From: JANMZR01 sp031383555
GTDB taxonomy: Bacteria > Bacteroidota > Bacteroidia > Cytophagales > Spirosomataceae
Assembly: GCA_031383555.1 (NCBI GenBank)
Contig: JANMZR010000251.1
Coordinates: 1 to 14,171 of the forward strand
Length of the DNA stretch: 14,171 nucleotides
Reading direction: 5' to 3'
Made by a program: the position numbers and the translations under genes
Shown here: positions 5,622-11,359 of the stretch, piece after piece
How positions within the stretch are numbered: position 1 is the stretch's first letter
Layout: each line of letters begins with the position of its first letter
Notes under the pieces: model-generated
What the model was told of the DNA's origin: nothing
The model's input: only the letters and a program-made list of their open reading frames with translations
Database searches by the model: none

Positions 5622-6704
5622 CTAAACTTTTATCATTACCTCAATTCTTGTCCCCTTTTTAATCTCAGAATCCACCCACACTTCAATATTATTATTTGCT
5701 CCACGGTTTTCAAAGTTTTTGAGCCCATTACCTTCAAATATTTGGCTTCTGTCAAAGCCAATTCCGTTGTCTGTTATATTTAAAAATATTTTATTGTTTT
5801 CTTTCCAAATATTTACATTAACCAAGCTGGCTTTAGCGTGTTTTAATATATTGTTTATCGCTTCTTTATAGATGAGATATAAATTGCGGCGCTGTTCCAT
5901 GCCAATTTCTAGCTTTGCTATTTCTACAGTATTTTGAAAAGTCAACTTAATATTTTTAGCCGTAAGTGCCTCATAGCCATGGCTTTTCATTCTATCAAAA
6001 AGCTTTTCAACACTATCATTTATTGGATTGATTGACCATACAGTATCTCGCATTAGTGAAACGGTTTCCTCAGAATTAGAGGATATTTTATCCAAAATAT
6101 TTAATAATTCAGGGCTTTCTTTTCGTACTTTTTTCTTTAAAACTTCTATGAAAATGGCAATACTATTAAGGTTGGACCCTACCTCATCATGCAGGTCAGA
6201 GGCTATGCGGTTGCGGATATATTGTACTTTTAACTTGTTCCGAAAGTCGTATAAAAAGAATAAATAGGCTGAAATGCCAAATATCAAAAGAATATAAGCA
6301 CCGATCGAAGGCCAAAACCAGTATTTCTGAAAGAATGGTTTTTCTTTATTAAAAGTAAAAATATTTGATTTTGTAAAACCAGCCACTGTTTTTGCTTTTA
6401 TTTCCAAAATATATTCACCGCCTTCCAAATTATGAAATTGGACTATTGGGTATGGCGATTCTACCCACTTTTCAGATTTGTTTATTCGATAAAAGTATTT
6501 GTTTGAATCTCCTTTTGCAGGCCTAAACTCTAAAATCAGGTCATTTTCGTAGGTTTTTAATGAAAATACATTTTGGGAAGAATTGAATTTTATCTCCTTA
6601 TTATTAATTACTATTTTTTCTAAGGCTATTTTTTCGGATGCAAAAAATCCAAAAGAAATGGTTTGGTTCAGTAGTAGTAAAAGGGTAGTAATTAAGGTTT
6701 TCAA
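5622..6704 (-). CDS. Membrane-bound sensor histidine kinase, Y_Y_Y sensor domain and HisKA_3 type
   Basis: The protein has 360 residues and starts at TTG 6704; the codon before it is a stop and no ATG follows near the signal region, so the TTG start is well supported. Residues 1-20 form a signal peptide. Residues about 56-118 form a periplasmic Y_Y_Y domain (LEFRPAKG...YFYRINKSEKWVE...LEGGEYILEIKAK). One transmembrane helix lies at 131-152. The dimerisation/phospho-acceptor domain has His172 in SDLHDEVGSNLN. The ATPase domain has the N box (YLIYKEAINNILKHA, Glu281, Asn284 or Asn285), G1 DNGIGFD (312-318) and G2 GNGLKNFENRG (325-335). Kinases with Y_Y_Y domains usually carry a long beta-propeller of about 600-700 residues before it; here it is absent, leaving a minimal sensor. 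The partner is the NarL-type regulator downstream. A recognisable promoter lies about 94 bp upstream. Confidence 0.93.
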   Translation of the reverse strand: MKTLITTLLLLLNQTISFGFFASEKIALEKIVINNKEIKFNSSQNVFSLKTYENDLILEFRPAKGDSNKYFYRINKSEKWVESPYPIVQFHNLEGGEYILEIKAKTVAGFTKSNIFTFNKEKPFFQKYWFWPSIGAYILLIFGISAYLFFLYDFRNKLKVQYIRNRIASDLHDEVGSNLNSIAIFIEVLKKKVRKESPELLNILDKISSNSEETVSLMRDTVWSINPINDSVEKLFDRMKSHGYEALTAKNIKLTFQNTVEIAKLEIGMEQRRNLYLIYKEAINNILKHAKASLVNVNIWKENNKIFLNITDNGIGFDRSQIFEGNGLKNFENRGANNNIEVWVDSEIKKGTRIEVMIKV

Positions 6705-6797
6705 TTAGGTAATTTTAATAATTTTGCGAAGAAATTAATAAAATCCAGCTTTACTTTTCGGTTTATAAATCAATATTAAACTAAAATACTTTTAAAT

Positions 6798-6829
6798 CAA
6801 ATATAATTGCTAAAAACTTTATAATCAAA
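6798..6829 (-). promoter_or_regulatory. Promoter of the histidine kinase gene
   Basis: On the minus strand, TTTG (6829-6826) is followed by 20 bases and then TATATTTG (6805-6798). This is a full match to the Bacteroidota primary sigma factor pattern TTTG-N19-21-TAnnTTTG. It lies about 94 bp before the TTG start. Confidence 0.65.
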
Positions 6830-6992
6830 TGATTATATTTTATTGTATGGTTTTTTCAACCTCCTCTATATCTTTTGCACCTTACCTATAAATGAGGTAG
6901 TCTGGGAAAGAATTTATTTGGTTTTAAGTAGCCATATAGACTTGCTTTTTCTCTTTTCCAAAGTCTTTTTTCTCAAATCACATTACTTTCGT

Positions 6993-7000
6993 TAATTTTG
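6993..7000 (+). promoter_or_regulatory. lysS: Probable -7 element of lysS
   Basis: TAATTTTG matches TAnnTTTG exactly and lies 22 bp before the lysS ATG, implying a short leader. No clear TTTG -33 box is seen at the right distance; only a T-rich stretch is there. Confidence 0.5.
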
Positions 7001-7022
7001 CAAAAAAAACGTATAAAATATT

Positions 7023-8732
7023 ATGCTTTCAGAACAAGAAATACAACGCCGCCAAAAAAGAGAAGAATTGATGCAGATGGGAATAAATCCCTATCCTGCG
7101 GAAATGTTTGAAAGCAATGTAACGACCGAGGATATTAATAAAAACTATGAAAACAATAAAATAGATTACAAAAATGTATCGATTGCAGGAAGGCTAATGA
7201 GTTTTCGGATAATGGGGTCTGCCTCTTTTGCTGAGCTACAGGATGCAACCGGCCGTGTGCAATTGTATTTCAGAAGGGATGATCTTTGCCCAGATGAAGA
7301 CAAAACTTTGTACAATATCGTTTTTAAAAAGTTGCTAGATATCGGTGATATTATTGGAGTAAAAGGATATGTCTTTACGACACAAACAGGTGAAATATCA
7401 ATACATGTAACTGAATTTAAGCTGCTTAATAAATCTCTACGACCACTCCCTATTGTAAAAAGAGATGAGGAAGGAAATATATTTGATGGCTTAACGGACC
7501 CTGAAATGAGGTACCGCCAACGTTATGTTGATCTTATTGTGAACCCCGAGATTAAAGAAATATTTGTAAAAAGAGCGAGAATCATAAGCACCATGCGACA
7601 AATATTTGATGGTCGAGGTTGGTTAGAAGTAGAAACGCCAATACTGCAACCTATACATGGAGGTGCAGCGGCAAGGCCATTTACAACACACCATAATACA
7701 TTGGATATGCCGCTCTATTTGCGTATTGCCAATGAATTATACTTGAAAAGGTTGATTGTTGGAGGCTTTGAAGGGGTATATGAGTTTGGTAAAATGTTTC
7801 GAAACGAAGGAATGGATCGTACTCATAACCCAGAATTTACCTCTTTGGAGTTTTATATTGCTTACAAGGATTATTTCTGGATGATGGAAATGACGGAGGA
7901 AATATTTGAAAAAGTTGCTATTGCCACTAATGGAAAAGCCAAAGTACTTGTGGGTGAAAATGAAATTGATTTTGCGGGCCCTTTTGAGAGACTTACTATT
8001 GTCGAGGCGATAGAAAAATATACAAATATAAATGTTGAGGGTCTCTCAGAAGATGCAATAAGAAATTATTGCCATGCCGAAGGCATTAAAGTAGATAATT
8101 CGATGGCAAAAGGAAGGTTAATTGATGAAATATTTGGGGAAAAAGTGGAGTCTAATTTAATTCAGCCTACTTTCATAATCGACTATCCTGTTGAAATGAG
8201 CCCGCTAACCAAAAAACATAGATCAAAAGAAGGGTTGGTGGAACGATTTGAGTTGTTTGTAAATGGCAAAGAAATAGCCAACGCCTACACCGAATTGAAT
8301 GACCCAATTGACCAGCGAGAGCGCTTTGAGGAACAACTACAACTTGCTGCCCGTGGCGACGATGAAGCCATGGCTATGGATGAAGACTTTATCAGGTCAT
8401 TGGAATATGGTATGCCACCTACCTCTGGTATTGGTATTGGAATTGATAGGCTTACTATGTTAATGACCAATCAAAATACCATCCAGGAAGTGCTTTTTTT
8501 CCCTCAAATGAGGCCTGAGAAAAAGTTCGAAGTTGCTACAGACCAAGAGTATGAAGCAGTTGGTGTGCCTAAAGTTTGGATACCAGTACTTCAAAAAATG
8601 GGCTTTATGACCATTAAAACACTTAAAGAGGCCAATCCAAATAAAGTTTTTAATGATATGGGGGGTATGAGAAAGAAAATGAAAATTGAGGAGGCAATTC
8701 CTTCAAAAGAGGTGGTAATGGGTTGGTTTTGA
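7023..8732 (+). CDS. lysS: Lysyl-tRNA synthetase, class II
   Basis: This enzyme charges tRNA-Lys with lysine using ATP in the cytoplasm. The 569-residue product has an N-terminal OB-fold anticodon-binding domain at about 50-135 (VSIAGRLMSFRIMG...LQDATGRVQLYFRRDD). The class II catalytic core follows, with motif 1 around 190-212 (RGWLEVETPILQP), motif 2 at about 254-278 (EFGKMFRNEGMDRTHNPEFT) and motif 3 at about 466-490 (SGIGIGIDRLTMLMTNQ). The lysine-specific block HGGAAARPFTTHHN (212-225) is present. Typical bacterial LysS has about 500-510 residues. The extra part here, from about 503 to 569 (VPKVWIPVLQKMGFMTIKTLKEANPNK...), is the C-terminal extension known from Bacteroidota homologues. 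The start ATG 7023 lies 22 bp after a -7 element. The gene stands alone and ends before a strong terminator. Confidence 0.98.
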   Translation: MLSEQEIQRRQKREELMQMGINPYPAEMFESNVTTEDINKNYENNKIDYKNVSIAGRLMSFRIMGSASFAELQDATGRVQLYFRRDDLCPDEDKTLYNIVFKKLLDIGDIIGVKGYVFTTQTGEISIHVTEFKLLNKSLRPLPIVKRDEEGNIFDGLTDPEMRYRQRYVDLIVNPEIKEIFVKRARIISTMRQIFDGRGWLEVETPILQPIHGGAAARPFTTHHNTLDMPLYLRIANELYLKRLIVGGFEGVYEFGKMFRNEGMDRTHNPEFTSLEFYIAYKDYFWMMEMTEEIFEKVAIATNGKAKVLVGENEIDFAGPFERLTIVEAIEKYTNINVEGLSEDAIRNYCHAEGIKVDNSMAKGRLIDEIFGEKVESNLIQPTFIIDYPVEMSPLTKKHRSKEGLVERFELFVNGKEIANAYTELNDPIDQRERFEEQLQLAARGDDEAMAMDEDFIRSLEYGMPPTSGIGIGIDRLTMLMTNQNTIQEVLFFPQMRPEKKFEVATDQEYEAVGVPKVWIPVLQKMGFMTIKTLKEANPNKVFNDMGGMRKKMKIEEAIPSKEVVMGWF

Positions 8733-8759
8733 AAAGAAGGATTTAAAGTTTTTGTTTTT

Positions 8760-8786
8760 ACAAACAAAAAAAGACCTGAAATTTTC
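8760..8786 (+). repeat. lysS: Truncated copy of the lysS terminator left arm
   Basis: These 27 bases are repeated exactly at 8804-8830, 44 bp downstream. This copy lacks the matching right arm (it runs into GCACTT), so it cannot form the terminator hairpin by itself. Both copies contain A7 then GACCTGAAATTTTC. Confidence 0.8.
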
Positions 8787-8803
8787 GCACTTAGAATTTT
8801 ATA

Positions 8804-8830
8804 ACAAACAAAAAAAGACCTGAAATTTTC
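8804..8830 (+). repeat. Second copy of the 27 bp repeat, forming the working terminator arm
   Basis: It is identical to 8760-8786 but followed by AGGTC and eight T residues, so this copy gives a complete hairpin. Confidence 0.8.
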
Positions 8831-8843
8831 AGGTCTTTTTTTT
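8810..8843 (+). terminator. Bidirectional terminator between lysS and the cold-shock gene
   Basis: The core GACCTGAAA (8817-8825) with TTTCAGGTC (8827-8835) is flanked by A7 and T8, giving a long symmetric hairpin. It lies between convergent genes, 78 bp past lysS and 21 bp past the cold-shock gene, and fits both strands. Confidence 0.88.
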
Positions 8844-8863
8844 AAACTTTATATCAAAAAAAA

Positions 8864-9058
8864 TTAGATTTTCTTAACATTAATGGCGTTTAAGCCTCTT
8901 TTGCCTTCTGTTACCTCGAAAGATACAGAGTCATTCTCACGTAATGTAACACCGTCTAAACCTGTTACGTGTACGAAGATCTCTTCGCCTGAACCGTCAG
9001 CTACAATGAAACCGAAGCCTTTGCTTTCGTTGAAGAATTTTACTTTACCTGTTTGCAT
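8864..9058 (-). CDS. Cold-shock domain protein (CspA family), downstream paralogue
   Basis: The protein has 64 residues starting MQTGKVKFFNESKGFGFI at ATG 9058; an in-frame extension upstream to 9103 lies in the leader and lacks family similarity. It is a single cold-shock domain with RNP1 KGFGFI (residues 13-18) and RNP2 IFVHV (27-31). CspA-type proteins bind single-stranded RNA and DNA as chaperones and melt mRNA structure in the cold or during growth. It is about 80% identical by eye to the neighbouring paralogue at 9211-9405, so the pair arose by tandem duplication. A terminator hairpin and a separate promoter lie between them, so they are expressed independently. Codon choice differs (more C/G-ending codons here, for example ATCGTAGCTGACGG), suggesting higher expression or an older divergence. 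Confidence 0.95.
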   Translation of the reverse strand: MQTGKVKFFNESKGFGFIVADGSGEEIFVHVTGLDGVTLRENDSVSFEVTEGKRGLNAINVKKI

Positions 9059-9112
9059 AATAATATAAAAAATTGTTAAAAATGTGCCATACAAAAATTG
9101 CATGACATTGAC

Positions 9113-9142
9113 TAAACTTATAATTGTAAGAATAAGTTCAAA
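9113..9142 (-). promoter_or_regulatory. Probable promoter of the downstream cold-shock gene
   Basis: On the minus strand, TTTG (9142-9139) is followed by 18 bases and TAAGTTTA (9120-9113), 7 of 8 against TAnnTTTG. The -33 box overlaps the U-run of the preceding terminator. The leader would be about 50 nt. Confidence 0.4.
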
Positions 9143-9199
9143 AAAAGAGAACTTTAATAATAATTTATTCTGTCTCGAATAAATACTAAAAAAGTTCTC
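9140..9199 (-). terminator. Long hairpin terminator between the two cold-shock genes
   Basis: The outer arms GAGAACTTT (9147-9155) and AAAGTTCTC (9191-9199) enclose an inner stem ATTTATTC (9163-9170) with GAATAAAT (9177-9184) around a TGTCTC loop. On the minus strand the outer stem is followed by seven T residues. It lies 12 bp behind the stop of the gene at 9211. Confidence 0.75.
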
Positions 9200-9210
9200 A
9201 TTAAGTTTTA

Positions 9211-9405
9211 CTAGATTTTAGCAACATTAACGGCGTTTAAGCCTCTTTTGCCTTCTACTACATCAAATGAAACTTTATCATTTTCTCTGATGTGTAGGCC
9301 TCCTAGCCCAGTAACATGTACAAATACTTCCTCGCCAGAACCATCTGTAACAATAAATCCAAATCCTTTACTTTCGTTGAAAAATTTTACTACTCCTGTT
9401 TGCAT
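9211..9405 (-). CDS. Cold-shock domain protein (CspA family), upstream paralogue
   Basis: The protein has 64 residues, starting MQTGVVKFFNESKGFGFI at ATG 9405, the same length and frame layout as the paralogue at 8864-9058. RNP1 KGFGFI and RNP2 VFVHV are intact. The expected role is nucleic-acid chaperone activity in the cytoplasm. Its mRNA leader is long, about 107 nt from the predicted transcription start near 9512. It contains a 10 bp hairpin that ends in a run of eight U residues only three bases before the start codon, a plausible site for control of translation or early termination. Long structured leaders are typical of cold-shock genes. Confidence 0.95.
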   Translation of the reverse strand: MQTGVVKFFNESKGFGFIVTDGSGEEVFVHVTGLGGLHIRENDKVSFDVVEGKRGLNAVNVAKI

Positions 9406-9408
9406 TAT

Positions 9409-9453
9409 AAAAAAAATTAATGTGATAAGCCTTTGAGATTACACACATTAATT
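9409..9453 (-). promoter_or_regulatory. Hairpin with U-run directly before the cold-shock start codon
   Basis: In the minus-strand transcript AATTAATGTG (9453-9444) pairs perfectly with CACATTAATT (9424-9415) around a 19-base loop. Part of the right arm merges with a run of eight U residues (9416-9409), then AUA and AUG. The shape is that of an attenuator or a start-site-occluding, temperature-sensitive stem. The function is inferred only. Confidence 0.5.
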
Positions 9454-9518
9454 ATACCCTAAGGAAATCGTAATGAAATGAACTCGTCAAAAAACCTTTT
9501 CACGGTTTATTAAAGTGC

Positions 9519-9548
9519 CAAATGTATATATAATTTTGCATATTACAA
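9519..9548 (-). promoter_or_regulatory. Promoter of the upstream cold-shock gene
   Basis: On the minus strand, TTG (9548-9546), 19 bases, and TACATTTG (9526-9519) fit the Bacteroidota TTTG/TAnnTTTG pattern. A start near 9512 gives a leader of about 107 nt. Confidence 0.6.
9531..9538 (+). promoter_or_regulatory. Possible -7 element for the PspC-domain gene
   Basis: TAATTTTG matches TAnnTTTG, but no -33 box is evident. It lies inside the spacer of the opposing cold-shock promoter, so the two would compete if both are real. A second, poorer candidate (TTATTTTG, 9590-9597) lies next to the first ATG. Confidence 0.3.
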
Positions 9549-9598
9549 CAATTGTATTTAAAAATATTTGATTTTGGAGTAAAAATTATTTATTTTGC

Positions 9599-9847
9599 AT
9601 GAAAAATAGCAGAAATTCAATGTTAATTGAGAAAATAAAAACCTTTTTTGAGCATCATGCTTTTGGAGTTTGTACCCATATTGGTGAAAAAGTGAACATT
9701 TCTATTTCAAATATAAGGTTATATTTTATTTACGCCTCTTTTTTAACCTTGGGTTCACCCATAATAATATATTTGGTATTAGCTTTTTGGATGAACATCC
9801 GAAAGTATATGCGGGAGGCGAAACATCCATCTGTTTGGGAATTTTAA
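9599..9847 (+). CDS. Small PspC-domain membrane protein
   Basis: The protein has 82 residues from ATG 9599. A start at ATG 9620 (MLIEKIKTFFEHHAFGVC) would match the common N-terminus of Bacteroidota homologues and is equally likely. It consists of a single PspC domain: the block HAFGVCTHIGEKVNISISNIRLYFIYASFLTLGSP, a hydrophobic helix at about 40-65 (residues IRLYFIYASF to IIIYLVLAFW), then a basic tail NIRKYMREAK. PspC domains are named after the phage-shock protein of enterobacteria and anchor stress-related proteins in the inner membrane; the role of the stand-alone Bacteroidota forms is unknown. No psp neighbours are present. The stop lies 1 bp from the stop of the convergent glycosyltransferase gene and no terminator is seen between them. 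Confidence 0.9.
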   Translation: MKNSRNSMLIEKIKTFFEHHAFGVCTHIGEKVNISISNIRLYFIYASFLTLGSPIIIYLVLAFWMNIRKYMREAKHPSVWEF

Positions 9848-9848
9848 T

Positions 9849-10880
9849 TTATTTTTTAGGTGTAAAATTTAAATCTGAAAATTTCAATGAAGAATTTTTG
9901 AAATATTCAAACAGCAAGGATTTTTCCACCATATTGAGTAATTGTATATTAGTTTTTGAAATACTTTTCACAAATTTTCTTTTTCTCCTTAAACTTTTTA
10001 ATTGCCAATAAAAAACAAAATGTGCTTTAACAACTGCCCAAAAGTCGTTAAACTGCCCTTTTGCTAAATAGCCAAGACTTGCTATACCATCAAAAAATAA
10101 TCTTTGTAAAATTCTCCAATAAAATTTATTTGTAGGTAAATTTTTAAAAATCATTGAAAGTCCATTTCTGAAGTTCAAATAGGTTTTAAAAGAATTTGAT
10201 TTTGACAAAGTGCCGCCTCCAATATGATAAACTATTGATTCAGAAGTATACACAATGTCAAAACCTGCCAGTTGAATCCTCCAGCAAAGATCTATTTCTT
10301 CCATATGGGCAAAAAAATCACCATCAAAGCCACCAACTTCATGAAAAACATTTGAACTTATGGCCAAACATGCACCCGTAGCCCAAAATATTTTCACGCA
10401 ATCATCATATTGGCCTTTATCTTCTTCTATATTATTAATGATGCGCCCTCTGCAAAAAGGATAACCTAATTTATCAATAAACCCCCCAGCGGCACCTGCA
10501 TATTCAAACTGTGTTTTATTATGGTAGGAAAGAATTTTTGGTTGACAAGCTGCAATATTTTGTTTTTTTAATTGGTTTAAAAGTGGGGGTAGCCAGTTTT
10601 TTGTTACTTCAACGTCGGAGTTTATCAAAACATAATATTTGGCATTTATTTGTTTAAATGCTTGATTATAACCTTCCGCATAACCATAATTTTTAGTAAG
10701 GGATATAATTTTAATACTAGGGAAATCACTCGAAATTAATGAGATAGAGTTATCTGAAGAATTATTATCAGCAACTATTATTTGGCATTCACTTGGCGTA
10801 AAATTAATAAGTATTGGCAAAAATTTCTTTAAATAACCTTCTCCGTTAAAATTTAAAATTACAATTGCAACATCATTCAT
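9849..10880 (-). CDS. Family 2 glycosyltransferase
   Basis: This is a 343-residue GT-A fold enzyme expected to transfer a sugar from a nucleotide-sugar donor to a cell-surface glycan. Seen in order are an N-terminal Rossmann-like start VAIVILNFNGEGYLKKFLP, the nucleotide-binding VADNNSSDNS (36-45), the metal-binding DxD-type NSDVEV (87-92), and the acceptor/catalytic block GGFDGDFFAHMEEIDLCWR (183-201) with Glu194, Glu195 and Asp197. It resembles the rhamnosyltransferase-like GT2 proteins (WbbL type). There is no clear transmembrane segment, but the C-terminal 100 residues are rich in aromatic and basic residues and may sit at the membrane. It starts 1 bp after the stop of the YbaB gene, so translation is probably coupled. 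No other polysaccharide genes are in the window, so donor and product cannot be named. Confidence 0.93.
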   Translation of the reverse strand: MNDVAIVILNFNGEGYLKKFLPILINFTPSECQIIVADNNSSDNSISLISSDFPSIKIISLTKNYGYAEGYNQAFKQINAKYYVLINSDVEVTKNWLPPLLNQLKKQNIAACQPKILSYHNKTQFEYAGAAGGFIDKLGYPFCRGRIINNIEEDKGQYDDCVKIFWATGACLAISSNVFHEVGGFDGDFFAHMEEIDLCWRIQLAGFDIVYTSESIVYHIGGGTLSKSNSFKTYLNFRNGLSMIFKNLPTNKFYWRILQRLFFDGIASLGYLAKGQFNDFWAVVKAHFVFYWQLKSLRRKRKFVKSISKTNIQLLNMVEKSLLFEYFKNSSLKFSDLNFTPKK

Positions 10881-10881
10881 T

Positions 10882-11214
10882 TTAAGAAAATAGTTTATCT
10901 AAACCAGGTATGCCTGGCGGTATCATACCTTGGGTAGCTGCTTGTAAATGGTCCTTAATTTTGTCTTCAATAGCATCCATAGCTTTATTGGTAGCCGCAA
11001 CAATAAGGTCTTGAAGCATTTCTTTATCTTCGACTTTTATTAAATCGGGGTCTATTTCAACTTTAACTAGTTTTTTATTTCCGTTAATTAGCACTTTTAC
11101 CAAACCTGCCCCGGCCTCGGCTTGCTGCGTAATATGGCCAAGGCTTTCTTGTGCTTCTTTCATTTTTGCTTGAAAGTCTTTGACTTTACCAAGCATACCC
11201 ATCATGTCTAACAT
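10882..11214 (-). CDS. YbaB/EbfC family nucleoid-associated protein
   Basis: The protein has 110 residues, normal for the family. Visible marks are the N-terminal helix MLDMMGMLGKVKDFQAKMKEAQE, the central AGAGLVKVLINGNKKLVKVEIDPDL and the C-terminal helix with AATNKAMDAIEDKIKDHLQAATQGMIPPGIPGL. Members form tweezer-like dimers that bind DNA; in many bacteria the gene lies between dnaX and recR, which is not the case here. In this window it instead precedes the glycosyltransferase by 1 bp, so the two form an operon. The ATG at 11214 is followed in frame by further ATG codons (residues 4, 5 and 7), so the exact start is uncertain by a few residues. Confidence 0.95.
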   Translation of the reverse strand: MLDMMGMLGKVKDFQAKMKEAQESLGHITQQAEAGAGLVKVLINGNKKLVKVEIDPDLIKVEDKEMLQDLIVAATNKAMDAIEDKIKDHLQAATQGMIPPGIPGLDKLFS

Positions 11215-11359
11215 ATTTTTTTATTGATAAATTTTATTAGAAAACTTTCCTAATAAATAAAATTCAAACAATTTTCAATATAGATTAGGAGAAATATAAA
11301 TTATTGCAATTTATTTTTGAGTTTTTGTATATTTTTATTTTTATATAATGACAAAAAAA

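Larger units (their letters stand above)
6705..7022. other. Divergent intergenic region between the kinase gene and lysS
   Basis: This 318 bp spacer holds the two promoters listed separately (6798-6829 for the kinase and 6993-7000 for lysS). Apart from these it is AT-rich, and I see no RNA gene, small coding frame or strong hairpin in it. The operator palindrome of the signalling locus is not present, so the kinase gene seems to be outside the putative regulon. Confidence 0.6.
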
